A program made the translations under genes and the position numbers. A DNA stretch of 64,000 bases, from NCBI GenBank assembly GCA_019634925.1, contig JAHCAL010000004.1, positions 186,001 to 250,000 of the forward strand, in the 5' to 3' direction. Every line of letters starts with the position of its first letter. The stretch's first letter is position 1. Source of the stretch: Pseudomonadales bacterium. GTDB taxonomy: Bacteria; Pseudomonadota; Gammaproteobacteria; Pseudomonadales; Azotimanducaceae. The notes under the pieces were generated by a model. That model worked only from the letters and a program-made list of their open reading frames with translations, made no database searches and was not told where the DNA came from. Of the stretch, positions 1 through 8,032 are shown piece by piece.

Positions 1-1074
1 ATTTTCTGCCGTGACCGCGATCACCGCGTCCAGGTGCTGTTCAACCGATGCCGTCATCGGGCCGCGCTGGTCTGCCTGCCGGACTCCGGGAATGCCGAGG
101 GGTTCCACTGCGATTACCACGGCTGGCAGTACCGGCTGAGCGGTGAGCTGGACCGCGTGCCCTACGCCGAGGCCTACGAGAACCTCGACATGGGCTCCCT
201 CGGTCTCGGCAAGCCGCCGCGCGTGAGCAGCTATCGCGGGTTTGTGTTCGCGAGCTGCGCAGCCGATGGAGCGGGCCTCGAGGAGGAATTGGGACACCCC
301 TGCATGGAGCAGATAGATCTGTTCTGCGATCTCTCGCCGGAAGGCAGGATCCGCCTTCAGGCGGGCGTATCCAAGCTGGCCTACGATGGCAACTGGAAGC
401 TGCAGATGGAGAACTCCATCGACGGCTACCATCCGAACTTTACCCATCAATCGTTCTTCGCCGGCATGCGCGGGCCCGGCGGCGCGCGTGTGGACATGTT
501 CGACGGAAACTCCGCAGCGCTCTGCCGGGCTCTGGGCAACGGTCACACGCTGCTCGATTATCGCCGTTACAACGTCACCCATGCCCGCGCGCGTATCGAA
601 GCGCTCCAGGCAACCTCCTGGGGCCGTCAGTACTACCAGGACCTGGTGGCCGCCCACGGGGAACCGCGCGCGGAGATGGTCCTGAGCGCCGGCGGCACCC
701 ACATGAACGTTTTTCCCAATCTCGTTGTGCTCGGTCAGCAGGTCAGGACGATCCGGCCGATCCGTCACGACCGCACCGAGGTGTTGCTGGCACCGGCGCT
801 GCTCGAGGGCGTGCCGGACGAGATCAACACCCAGCGCCTGCGTGCCTACGAAGCGTTTTACAGCCCTCAGGGCGGCGGCATTCACGACGACATCGAGATG
901 TTCAGCCGCGTGACCGAAGGCCTGAAATGCGACCACGATCCATGGCTGCTGTTTCAGCGCGGCAAGCACCGGGAACAACACGACGAGGACGGCACCATTG
1001 TCGGACAGGTAACGGACGAGGTGTCACAGCGGGCCATGTGGCGCCGCTGGAAAGCGCTGATGGAAACTTCATGA
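1..1074 (+). CDS. Rieske non-heme iron ring-hydroxylating oxygenase, alpha subunit (5' end outside window)
   Basis: The large catalytic subunit of a ring-hydroxylating dioxygenase takes electrons through a Rieske [2Fe-2S] cluster and activates O2 at a mononuclear iron. The frame is open from base 1, so the N-terminus lies upstream; the first in-window ATG (34) falls inside the Rieske domain and is not the start. The Rieske ligands are visible as NRCRHR followed by FHCDYHGW. The iron-binding segment reads MENSIDGYHPNFTH, with the two expected histidines. The stop overlaps the beta-subunit start (ATGA at 1071-1074), so the two are translationally coupled. The substrate is not readable from sequence. 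Confident of family, not of substrate. Confidence 0.93.
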   Translation: MFCRDRDHRVQVLFNRCRHRAALVCLPDSGNAEGFHCDYHGWQYRLSGELDRVPYAEAYENLDMGSLGLGKPPRVSSYRGFVFASCAADGAGLEEELGHPCMEQIDLFCDLSPEGRIRLQAGVSKLAYDGNWKLQMENSIDGYHPNFTHQSFFAGMRGPGGARVDMFDGNSAALCRALGNGHTLLDYRRYNVTHARARIEALQATSWGRQYYQDLVAAHGEPRAEMVLSAGGTHMNVFPNLVVLGQQVRTIRPIRHDRTEVLLAPALLEGVPDEINTQRLRAYEAFYSPQGGGIHDDIEMFSRVTEGLKCDHDPWLLFQRGKHREQHDEDGTIVGQVTDEVSQRAMWRRWKALMETS

Positions 1075-1544
1075 GCGACCTACAGCATCGCGTCGAGCAA
1101 TTCCTGTACCAGGAAGCCTGCCTGATGGACGAGAACCGGTACGAGGACTGGCTGGCGTTGTTTACCGAGGATTGCCGCTACTGGATTCCCTCGAATCGCG
1201 AAGGCGCCGACCCCACCCGAGAGGTCTCTATCCTCTATGGCGACCATGCCGTGCTTGAAAACCACGTGCGCCGCCTGGCCAGCGGCAAGGCCTTCGCCCA
1301 ATCACCGCCGTCGCGTATGCGCCGAATCGTTGCAAACGTCGTGGCCGATGCTGACGCCGCCGGCGAGATCGAGGCCGCCGCGAACTTCGTCGTCTTCGAG
1401 ACCCGACTTCACGTGCAGCGTCTGCACGCGGGACGCAGTCTTTATCGCCTGGTCGAGCACAACGGCGGTCTGGCCATCCGTTACAAGCAGATCACTCTGC
1501 TGGGTATCGACGAGCCGCAGGAGAACATCACTTTTCTGCTATGA
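1071..1544 (+). CDS. Ring-hydroxylating dioxygenase, beta subunit
   Basis: This is the small structural subunit that forms alpha3beta3 hexamers with the preceding alpha subunit. It encodes 157 aa, typical of the SnoaL/NTF2-like beta-subunit fold. It carries the family signature LYQEACLMDENRYEDWLALF near the N-terminus and a late YKQITLLG strand. The ATG at 1071 is chosen because it overlaps the alpha stop; an upstream in-frame extension from 927 would run through alpha coding sequence and is a shadow. No reductase or ferredoxin gene lies beside the pair, so electron donors are presumably elsewhere or upstream. Confidence 0.92.
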   Translation: MSDLQHRVEQFLYQEACLMDENRYEDWLALFTEDCRYWIPSNREGADPTREVSILYGDHAVLENHVRRLASGKAFAQSPPSRMRRIVANVVADADAAGEIEAAANFVVFETRLHVQRLHAGRSLYRLVEHNGGLAIRYKQITLLGIDEPQENITFLL

Positions 1545-1790
1545 GTCGATCCAGCCCTGCCGACCCGTGATGCAGCGCGCCCTCCCGTCCTGCAGAAGTT
1601 GAGGATTCAACGCCCTGGACCAATCGTGGTAGTATATGCGTTGACGGTCAGGAAAGCTCTTCCGAGAACTGCCTCGTCACCCGCCGCTTTCGCCCGACGC
1701 TCCCGCAGCTCGGGGTACAGTAACGGCCCGGCCTGCGGCGAGAGTGACTACGCGACCACTGCTACTGACACCAGATGAGGAATCGACCCC
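1545..1790. other. Intergenic region between dioxygenase genes and MarR regulator
   Basis: This 246-base noncoding stretch has no ORF that looks real. I see no convincing terminator hairpin with a T-run. It should hold the promoter of the downstream marR gene. A purine-rich GAGGA (about 1777) lies roughly 10 bases before the ATG at 1791 and can serve as ribosome binding site. Confidence 0.4.
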
Positions 1791-2279
1791 ATGCGAGAAC
1801 AGCTGCGTACGGTGGACATGACCGATCCACTCAATGACCATCTAGGGTTTCTCGTGCACGATTTGGCGCGCGCATTCACCGCCGCTTATGCGGCTCGCAT
1901 GTCCTCTCTCGATCTTTCCCGCCCCCAGGCTCGGGCCATTGCCTATGTGCAGCGCTTTCCGGGGGTCACCCAAGTGGAACTCTCCGAGTACCTGGGCGTC
2001 GGTCGCATGGCAATGACCGGGTTGCTGGATCGAATGGAAAGCAAGGGATTGGTAGAGCGGAAGGAAGATACGAGCGATCGTCGCGTCAAACGCGTCCATC
2101 TCACGAAAGCTGCCAGAGACATGCAGCCGCAGATGGAGTCGATTGCGCGGGAACTGCATGCCGGCTCGATCACGGGGGTTTCTGCGAGAGATCTGCGAAA
2201 CACCGTGAAGGTGCTGCTGCGGATCCTCCACAACGTGGGGTCACTAGTCACTCAGGACTCGGCTGACGAAGCGGTATGA
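1791..2279 (+). CDS. MarR family transcriptional regulator
   Basis: The product is a 162-aa dimeric winged-helix regulator. The MarR core is clear: the recognition region reads VTQVELSEYLGVGRMAMTGL, followed by the wing DRMESKGLVERKEDTSDRRV. Such proteins usually repress nearby catabolic or efflux genes and are released by aromatic ligands. It sits between the dioxygenase pair and the dehydrogenase gene. A dyad (TAGTAA/TTACTA) just upstream of the dehydrogenase at 2780-2797 is a possible target, but that link is inferred. ATG 1791 is preceded by a weak GAGGA. Confidence 0.9.
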   Translation: MREQLRTVDMTDPLNDHLGFLVHDLARAFTAAYAARMSSLDLSRPQARAIAYVQRFPGVTQVELSEYLGVGRMAMTGLLDRMESKGLVERKEDTSDRRVKRVHLTKAARDMQPQMESIARELHAGSITGVSARDLRNTVKVLLRILHNVGSLVTQDSADEAV

Positions 2280-2378
2280 GCCGCCGCATGTGACTAAGGC
2301 ACGCGGTAGCCACCGCGGTCAGACCCGCGATGCACACCCGGAATTTCCCTGAGTTTTCCCAGCCGGCTTCCGGCGAGT

Positions 2379-2525
2379 TCAAGACACCGCTGAAGAATCC
2401 GCCACTGCGGCCACGGTCCGACGATTTTCCACCACCAGCGAGTACACGGCGGGCACGACGACGAGCGTGAGGAGCGTGGATCTGACCATGCCGCCGCTGA
2501 CCGCCACGGCCAGGGGCCCAGCTGA
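2379..2525 (-). pseudogene. C-terminal remnant of an RND efflux transporter gene
   Basis: Read on the minus strand, this stretch encodes a peptide containing GGMVRSTLLTLVVVPAVYSL and ending VVENRR...SSAVS with a stop at 2379-2381. That matches the last transmembrane helix of AcrB/HAE1-type RND transporters. In-frame coding ends upstream at a stop near 2526, so only about 48 codons survive of a gene normally over 1,000 codons long. It has no start and is surely nonfunctional. It is unrelated in position to the intact RND gene at 24557 and marks a deletion or rearrangement. Confidence 0.75.
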
Positions 2526-2573
2526 AGCGGCGCCTCACGGCGCCGCCGGTTTCAGCCCGAATGAAGCCGCAGA

Positions 2574-2768
2574 TCAGAAGTTGGTGCTGACCGTCAGCCC
2601 GTAGGTGCGCGGCGGTGCAAAGAATGTGCTGAAGCTTCCCGCCTGGAACACCGAGTCGAAGATCAGCGTCTCGACGTGATTGTCGAACAGGTTACGTGCC
2701 CAGACCTGTGCATCCCAGCGGTCGCCCTGCGACCGCACACCGAGTTGCAGGTTCACCAGCGTTTCTGC
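2574..2768 (-). pseudogene. C-terminal remnant of a TonB-dependent receptor
   Basis: On the minus strand the last 64 codons read as the end of an outer-membrane TonB-dependent receptor: AETLVNLQLGVRSQGDRW, VWARNLFDNHVETL and the terminal beta-strand PRTYGLTVSTNF with an aromatic last residue, as required for outer-membrane insertion. The reading frame continues upstream as unrelated sequence antisense to the dehydrogenase start, so the receptor N-terminus is gone. It lies beside the RND remnant on the same strand. Both look like leftovers of genes deleted when the dehydrogenase cassette arrived. Confidence 0.75.
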
Positions 2769-2779
2769 TACCCCAAGCG

Positions 2780-2797
2780 TAGTAAATAAGCTTACTA
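2780..2797. promoter_or_regulatory. Dyad operator candidate upstream of alcohol dehydrogenase
   Basis: Perfect 6-bp arms TAGTAA and TTACTA flank a 6-bp centre (ATAAGC), 33 bases before the ATG at 2830 in AT-rich sequence. A related, less symmetric stretch (TAGTAAG, then CTTATTT) lies at about 4550-4565, after the thioesterase gene. The size suits a MarR-type dimer. Regulator assignment is an inference. Confidence 0.5.
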
Positions 2798-2829
2798 TAC
2801 AGTGATCAAGCGAACCGGAGGGATCGGAC

Positions 2830-3921
2830 ATGTTGCCCAGAAAATCATTCGCCATGGTGCAGACGGGCGTTCGAATCCTCGAACCCCGCGACATCGAGAT
2901 CCCGGACATCGACGCGTTCAGCGCCATCCTCGAGCTTGAAGCTTGCGGTATCTGCGGCAGCGACTATGAGCAGTATGAGGGGGCTCTGCGTACTCCCATG
3001 CCGGTGATACCAGGACACGAACCTCTGGGCAGGATCGCTCGAATCGGGGATGTCGCGGCCGAGCGGTGGGGCGTGGACGTCGGCGACCGGGTGGCGGTAG
3101 AAACGATGCTGTCCTGCAGACACTGCTCCACCTGCTTCGATGGCCGCTATCACCTCTGCGAGAACCGTCGCATCTACTCGTACATCCCGCTGAGCGAGTC
3201 GCCCGGGCTCTGGGGCGGATACGCTCAGTACATGTATCTGCACGCTAACTCGGTGATTCATCGCATGGACCCATCGCTACCCGCCGAACTGGCGGTGATG
3301 TTCAATCCATTGGGGGCCGGATTCCGCTGGGCGGTCGAACTGCCGAAAACGATGCCGGGCGAGAGCGTCGTCATCCTTGGGCCCGGCCAGCGCGGTCTGT
3401 CCTGCGTGATTGCCTGCCGGGAAGTGGGGGCGGGAACGATCATCGTGACTGGACTCGCTGCCGACGCACGTAAGCTGGCGCTTGCCCGGGCCTTCGGTGC
3501 CGACCACACTGTCGACGTCGACAACGAACCCGCCGTCGAGCGAGTCAGAGCCCTGACCGACGGCGGCGCCGACGTCGTGATCGACGTCTCGGCCTACGCG
3601 ACCAAACCCGTCCGCGATGCTCTCGACATGGTCAAGCCGGGAGGCAGAATCGTGCTCGCCGGAGTGAAAGGTTTCCGGCCGGTGGATGATTTCGTTTCCG
3701 ATCTAATCGTCATGAAGGAGATCACCATTCACGGCGCGATCGGGGTGACCTCCTCCGGCTACCGCAGTGCCATTCGGCTGATCGAGTCGGGCCGATCCCC
3801 CATCCAACAAATGCACACCCACGACTTCTCCCTGGAGAACGCGGATCTCGCGATCCGGACGCTTGCCCGGGAGGTGGAGAATGACGAATCCATTCATTCC
3901 TGCCTGATCCCCCCGAAATAG
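2830..3921 (+). CDS. Zinc-dependent medium-chain alcohol dehydrogenase
   Basis: This NAD(P)-dependent alcohol dehydrogenase has 363 aa, the usual family length. The N-terminal GroES-like domain has CGICGSDYEQYEG (catalytic zinc, Cys39/Cys42) and IPGHEPLG. The structural zinc loop is complete: CRHCSTCFDGRYHLC near residues 97-111. The Rossmann segment reads VVILGPGQRGLS, where the usual GxGxxG is preserved. ATG 2830 follows CCGGAGGGATC, a good ribosome binding site. It is followed 53 nt later by a hotdog thioesterase, suggesting a two-gene unit oxidising an alcohol intermediate of the catabolic pathway. Confidence 0.92.
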   Translation: MLPRKSFAMVQTGVRILEPRDIEIPDIDAFSAILELEACGICGSDYEQYEGALRTPMPVIPGHEPLGRIARIGDVAAERWGVDVGDRVAVETMLSCRHCSTCFDGRYHLCENRRIYSYIPLSESPGLWGGYAQYMYLHANSVIHRMDPSLPAELAVMFNPLGAGFRWAVELPKTMPGESVVILGPGQRGLSCVIACREVGAGTIIVTGLAADARKLALARAFGADHTVDVDNEPAVERVRALTDGGADVVIDVSAYATKPVRDALDMVKPGGRIVLAGVKGFRPVDDFVSDLIVMKEITIHGAIGVTSSGYRSAIRLIESGRSPIQQMHTHDFSLENADLAIRTLAREVENDESIHSCLIPPK

Positions 3922-3974
3922 ACACGTTTCACCCAACCATTCCCCCGACCCATTCTCCAGATAAGGAGCAGATT

Positions 3975-4427
3975 GTGAACGATTACAGCATACCCGTTGC
4001 CGACGTACCCTTCAGCCAGAAGATCGCGGACGGCTTTCTGGCGAACCGTGGCGGCGCTGGCGGCTTGCACGAGTATCTCGGCTTCAGAATCACGGCGGCC
4101 GGACCGGGCACCATGAGTGGAGAGCTCGACGTGCGCGAGGAACTGCTCACACCCTTCGGCAACATGCACGGCGGTGTTCTGTCGGCATTCTGCGACCACA
4201 TGCTCGGATGCGTCTGCTATCCGGCAATGAAGCCGGGGCAGTGGGCAGCAACTACAGAATTCAAGATCAACCTGACCGCCCCCGTCAGCAAAGGCACGGT
4301 CGGTGCCACTGCCCGAATCATCAACATGAGCCGAACACTCGCCGTCGTCCACATTGCCGTGGTCAATGAAGGGCGTCTCGCCGCCGTCGCGCAAGGCAGC
4401 GTAACGATCCGCGATCCAAAGAAGTAA
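3975..4427 (+). CDS. PaaI-type hotdog thioesterase
   Basis: A 150-aa hotdog-fold acyl-CoA thioesterase. The signature FGNMHGGVLSAFCDHMLGCV carries the HGG motif preceding the catalytic acidic residue of the long helix, and the C-terminal strands (VHIAVVNEGRLAAVAQGSV) fit the family. The start is GTG at 3975: a clear AAGGAG lies 6 bases before it. It probably hydrolyses an aryl- or acyl-CoA ester in the same pathway as the upstream dehydrogenase. Substrate unknown. Confidence 0.88.
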   Translation: MNDYSIPVADVPFSQKIADGFLANRGGAGGLHEYLGFRITAAGPGTMSGELDVREELLTPFGNMHGGVLSAFCDHMLGCVCYPAMKPGQWAATTEFKINLTAPVSKGTVGATARIINMSRTLAVVHIAVVNEGRLAAVAQGSVTIRDPKK

Positions 4428-4596
4428 CGTAAAGCGAAAGCAGCATAAGGTGCCGCGCGCCCGAGGCAACGAAAGCCGAGCCCCGGACGCGCAACCAGGT
4501 TCCGCGTGGAGGAAAGAGAGAGTTCTGGACCCAAACTGTCGCGACTTAGTAAGTACGCTTATTTTCTAGCCCGGAAAACTCACCGCCCCTATGGAA

Positions 4597-4665
4597 ATAG
4601 GCCTCTCTCTGTTGCATAAAGTAAGAGCCGCCAAGCACTTACCCACAACAGAACGAGAGGCCTAT
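4597..4665 (+). promoter_or_regulatory. Inverted repeat that can mask the transposase ribosome binding site
   Basis: ATAGGCCTCTC (4597-4607) is perfectly complementary to GAGAGGCCTAT (4655-4665), with a 47-nt loop. The right arm contains the purine-rich ribosome binding site and the first two bases of the transposase ATG (4664). Transcripts reading in from outside would form the stem and block translation, whereas transcripts starting inside the loop would not. The structure is seen; the function is inferred from similar devices in other insertion sequences. Confidence 0.6.
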
Positions 4666-6088
4666 GACGACAGAGTGTATTCCCTGCCAGTTGGAATTTC
4701 ACGCGTTGGGAACGCGAGAAGTTGTGGGTCGCTTCGATGGCGGTCGCATCACTTCGGACGGCGGCGGACTGCTGCTACGCGAGGTTGATCACCGGCTCGG
4801 CTTATCGGATCGGCTGGCTCGGTGCTTCACCGACTATCGCAATCCGAACAGCATCGAACACGGCGTGCTGTCGCTGGTCGCGCAGCGGGTTTACGGGTTG
4901 GCACTGGGCTACGAAGACCTCAACGATCACGACACACTGCGCGCCGATAGCGTGCTGGCGCTGCTGGTCGGTAAACGCGACCTGACGGGCGAAGACCGCG
5001 AGCGAGAACGTGACAAAGGCAATCCGCTCGCTGGGTCGAGCACGCTGAACCGGCTGGAACTGACGACACCGGAATCGGCCAAGTCCGACCGCTACAAGAA
5101 GATCGCGGCCGATCCGAAGGCGTTCGATCGTCTGCTGGTGGATCTGTTCATCGAGTCCCACGACAAGCCGCCGCGCGAGATCTGGCTGGATCTGGATGCG
5201 ACGGACGATCCCCTGCACGGCAACCAGGAAGGGCGGTTCTTCCACGGCTACTACGGTTGTTACTGCTATCTGCCGCTGTACATCTTCTGCGGCGAGCACC
5301 TGCTGTGCGCGCGACTGCGGCCGTCGAATCAGGATGGTGCTACGGGCAGCGTCGAAGAGCTCGAGCGGATCGTTACGCAGATCCGTGCCCGCTGGCCGAA
5401 GACACGGATCGTGATCCGCGGCGACTCCGGGTTCTGCCGCGAGGCGATCATGCGCTGGTGTGAGGGCAACCAGGTCAACTATCTGCTGGGGCTGGCCCGT
5501 AATGCGCGACTGAATCGGGTCCTGGGCGAGGCGATGGAGGCGGCACGCATCGAGCATGCCCGCACCGGCCGGCCGGCCCGTCGCTTCCGTGACTTCCGCT
5601 ATCGGACGCGCAAGTCCTGGTCCGCCGAACGGCGGGTGGTGGGCAAGGCGGAATACCTGCCGAACAAGGCCAACCCACGGTTCGTGGTGACAAACCTTCC
5701 GATCCGCCAGGCCGGTGCAAAGCGCCTCTATGAGAAGCTCTACTGCGTACGCGGTGAGATGGAGAACAGGATCAAGGAGCAGCAGTTGGGGTTGTTCGCC
5801 GATCGCACCAGCACTGCGACCCTGCGGGCCAATCAACTGCGCCTGTACTTCTCCTCCTTCGCCTACGTGCTGATGCACGGGTTGAGAAGGTTGGGGCTCG
5901 CCGGCACGCAGCACGCCAAGGCGCAGTGCACGACCATCCGGCTGAAGCTACTGAAGATCGGTGCGCGGGTGCGCATTACCGTGCGCAGGGTCTGGCTGTC
6001 GTTCTCTGATGCCTATCCGTACGCCAGCGACTTCGCACAGATCCTGGCCAACCTCCGTCGTCATCCCGCCTGGCCGCCGCCCGGATAG
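4664..6088 (+). CDS. IS1380-family DDE transposase
   Basis: The 474-aa transposase is full length. The IS1380 N-terminal signature is present (GRFDGGRITSDGGGLLLREV). The acidic catalytic residues are visible in the WLDLDATDD, IRGDSGFCRE and RGEMENRIKEQQ segments, in the expected order. No frameshift is seen, so it should be active. ATG 4664 directly follows GAGAGGCCT. A 5'-terminal piece of a different IS1380 transposase occurs at 21309-21485. Confidence 0.95.
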   Translation: MTTECIPCQLEFHALGTREVVGRFDGGRITSDGGGLLLREVDHRLGLSDRLARCFTDYRNPNSIEHGVLSLVAQRVYGLALGYEDLNDHDTLRADSVLALLVGKRDLTGEDRERERDKGNPLAGSSTLNRLELTTPESAKSDRYKKIAADPKAFDRLLVDLFIESHDKPPREIWLDLDATDDPLHGNQEGRFFHGYYGCYCYLPLYIFCGEHLLCARLRPSNQDGATGSVEELERIVTQIRARWPKTRIVIRGDSGFCREAIMRWCEGNQVNYLLGLARNARLNRVLGEAMEAARIEHARTGRPARRFRDFRYRTRKSWSAERRVVGKAEYLPNKANPRFVVTNLPIRQAGAKRLYEKLYCVRGEMENRIKEQQLGLFADRTSTATLRANQLRLYFSSFAYVLMHGLRRLGLAGTQHAKAQCTTIRLKLLKIGARVRITVRRVWLSFSDAYPYASDFAQILANLRRHPAWPPPG

Positions 6089-6491
6089 CCATTGCCGTGA
6101 TTGCCGCGTTCGCTTGTCAGTATTTACGACTGACAGGGAGACCTACGCTCCGACGAATGCCAAAGTGCCTCCAGAGCCCGACTCAGACCTCGCGCAACGA
6201 CGCAAAGGCCCTCGTCGGCGACCTAATCGGCCTATGGGCCCGCTCGAACCACCCGGTCCACGGCAAAATGAGCGCCGAAGGCGCGCTGAACTGAAATCGG
6301 TGAGCTAAGCGGGCTAGGTGGCTGTCGAGAGGAGGAACGCCTACTCCCTTTGCAACCATCTTTCGAGTGAGTGATCCTGGACGGAGGGCCTTGTGTACGG
6401 CCACTCACATAGTACTACCCTCCATCCGACGGCCGCCCACCGGTGGTCGGTGGTACCTAACCACCGCCAACGCTCTCCTCGCCGATCGGCC
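6089..6491. other. IS right end plus intergenic region
   Basis: Bases 6089-6313 are the noncoding tail of the IS1380 element. From 6318 to 6491 there is no credible gene. A perfect 7-bp hairpin, CGGTGGT / ACCACCG with a 5-base loop (6448-6466), lies downstream of the minus-strand P450 gene and could help end its transcript, but there is no T-run, so I do not call it a terminator. Confidence 0.4.
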
Positions 6492-7718
6492 TCAGTCCAG
6501 CCGCAGCCGTACCTTCAGGTGCTTGACGCCCCCGATGAATCCCGATCGCAGCCGCTCAGGCGGTTCGATGAGCTCAATCTCCCGCATTCGTGCGAGCAAT
6601 GCTTTGAAGATGGCCCGCAGCTCGTTGCGCGCCAGATGCGCGCCCAGACACAGGTGCTCACCGATGCCGAATCCGATCTGCGGATTCTTGTCGCGCCGAA
6701 CGTCGAATCGCATCGGCTCGGAAAAAACGGTCTCATCGCGATTGGCAGAGGGGTAGAACAGCGTCAGGTGCTCGCCCGCCTTGATGGACACGTCGTGCAG
6801 GGTGACGTCGCGGTTCGGTGTACGGCAGAAGTGAATCACCGGACTGGTCCAGCGCACCATCTCTTCGACCAGCGAATCGAGCAGCTCGGGCTGCTTCTGC
6901 ACCAGTTCGAGCTGGTCGCGATGCTCCATGAGCGCCAGCACGCCACCGCTCGTGGCATTTCTCGTCGTCTCGTTGCCTGCCGCGATCAGCAGAAACAAGT
7001 ATGACAACAACTCCAAGGGCGGAAGATACCGACCTTCGATCTTCGCGGTGGCCAGCACCGTCGTCAGGTCATCGCGCGGATGCTTGCGGCGGTCTTCGAC
7101 GAAGTCGTTGCAATAGGCGAACACCTCCTCGATCGCGCGCTCCGCCAGTTGCCGACCGCTCGTTCCGTCCTCACGCCGAAACTCAGGGTCGTTCGCGCCG
7201 ACGATCTCGTTCGTCCACCGGAAGAACTGGTCGCGATCCTCCTGCGGAAGCCCCATGAGCTCCGCGATGACGGCCAGCGGCAGGATCGCCGACACGCGCG
7301 TGACGAAATCCATCTCCGTCTCGTCCGCCACGCTGTCAAGCAGAACCTCCGCGACGTGATCCAACCGGTGCTGATCCTCGTTCAACCGGCGCTTGGTGAA
7401 GTACCGGCTCATGAGCTGACGGTAGATACGATGGTCGGGCGGATCCATGTTCAATAGCGTCCGCACGCGTGAGATCAGGTCTTCCTCGGCCTCCGGCTGA
7501 ACGGAGAGCAGTGGCGCGTTCTCGAACACGCTCGGCTGCTTGGAGATGTTGACTATGTCCTCGTAGCGGGTGACCGCATAGAAAGGAACCAGCTTCGGGT
7601 GCTTGCAGTAGGCGATGGGACGGTCGCGACGCAATTCGGCCCAGAACTCGTGGGGGTAGCCATTCTGCTGGTAATAGTCGGGATCGATGATCTCGATGGG
7701 AGCCGTCGGTGTCTGCAT
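6492..7718 (-). CDS. Cytochrome P450 monooxygenase
   Basis: Bacterial class I P450 of 408 aa. The heme loop FGIGEHLCLGAHLARNEL contains the axial cysteine; the I-helix O2-binding segment is LIAAGNETTRNA and the ExxR pair lies in EEMVRW. The start is ATG 7718, because a strong GGAGG lies 5 bases upstream; the ATG at 7736 overlaps the ferredoxin stop and has no better site. It follows the ferredoxin gene in one minus-strand operon, giving an oxygenase with its dedicated electron donor. No ferredoxin reductase gene is in the window. It likely hydroxylates the substrate entering the plus-strand acyl-CoA pathway. Confidence 0.95.
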   Translation of the reverse strand: MQTPTAPIEIIDPDYYQQNGYPHEFWAELRRDRPIAYCKHPKLVPFYAVTRYEDIVNISKQPSVFENAPLLSVQPEAEEDLISRVRTLLNMDPPDHRIYRQLMSRYFTKRRLNEDQHRLDHVAEVLLDSVADETEMDFVTRVSAILPLAVIAELMGLPQEDRDQFFRWTNEIVGANDPEFRREDGTSGRQLAERAIEEVFAYCNDFVEDRRKHPRDDLTTVLATAKIEGRYLPPLELLSYLFLLIAAGNETTRNATSGGVLALMEHRDQLELVQKQPELLDSLVEEMVRWTSPVIHFCRTPNRDVTLHDVSIKAGEHLTLFYPSANRDETVFSEPMRFDVRRDKNPQIGFGIGEHLCLGAHLARNELRAIFKALLARMREIELIEPPERLRSGFIGGVKHLKVRLRLD

Positions 7719-7732
7719 GTCGTCCTCCAGTG

Positions 7733-7927
7733 TCATTCGTCGGTCACGGTAATGGCGAGCCTTGGGCAGAGCTGGGCCGCCGCTTCCACCTTGGCCCGCA
7801 GTTCCTCACCTGGATGCTCCTTCAGCAGCATCAGCTTGTCGTCGTCCGTGAGCTGAAACACCTCCGGGCATTCCATCACGCAGAGTGCGTTCGCTTCGCA
7901 CAGCTCCATATCAACGATCACCTTCAT
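7733..7927 (-). CDS. P450-associated small ferredoxin
   Basis: A 64-aa single-cluster ferredoxin. The cluster cysteines lie in CEANALCVMECPEVF and AAQLCPRLAI. The spacing C-x5-C...CP is that of 3Fe-4S ferredoxins paired with P450s; the additional cysteine in MECP is unusual and could support a 4Fe-4S cluster instead. The start is the second of two nearby ATGs (7927), because AGGGAG (7934-7939) is 6 bases from it and abuts the first. Its end overlaps the annotated upstream start option of the P450, indicating translational coupling. Confidence 0.9.
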   Translation of the reverse strand: MKVIVDMELCEANALCVMECPEVFQLTDDDKLMLLKEHPGEELRAKVEAAAQLCPRLAITVTDE

Positions 7928-7956
7928 GATCATCTCCCTGATCCCATAAACCTGTT

Positions 7957-7984
7957 GTACTTTCGCACATATGTGTTAAAAGTA
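7957..7984. promoter_or_regulatory. Dyad between the divergent ferredoxin-P450 and iclR genes
   Basis: A perfect 10-bp palindrome CACATATGTG (7966-7975) is framed by outer arms TACTTT on the left and AAAGTA on the right, offset by one base from perfect symmetry. It lies between the divergent starts at 7927 and 8033. IclR proteins bind short palindromes in such positions, so this is the natural operator for autoregulation and control of the P450 operon. Binding is inferred. Confidence 0.55.
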
Positions 7985-8032
7985 AAGCCGTTGCGTCAGC
8001 CGGCGATATCCGCCCCCGGGAAGGAAGGAATC

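Larger units (their letters stand above)
4566..6317 (+). mobile_element. Complete IS1380-family insertion sequence with CTAG target duplication
   Basis: The element spans 4570-6313 (1,744 bp). The left terminal inverted repeat begins CCCGGAAAACTCACCG. The right end, read inward from 6313, is CCCGCTTAGCTCACCG, identical at 11 of 16 positions in two blocks (CCCG and CTCACCG). Both ends are flanked by CTAG (4566-4569 and 6314-6317), a 4-bp target duplication as expected for IS1380. It carries one intact transposase gene. The matching duplication suggests a simple insertion with no later deletion at its borders. Confidence 0.85.

Noticed and set aside
2248..2538. 96-aa minus-strand frame starting MRRRFSWAPG
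   Set aside because: Wrong frame: the real coding trace on this strand is the RND remnant in a neighbouring frame.
4802..5914. 370-aa minus-strand open frame inside the IS
   Set aside because: Antisense to the transposase; no independent motif.
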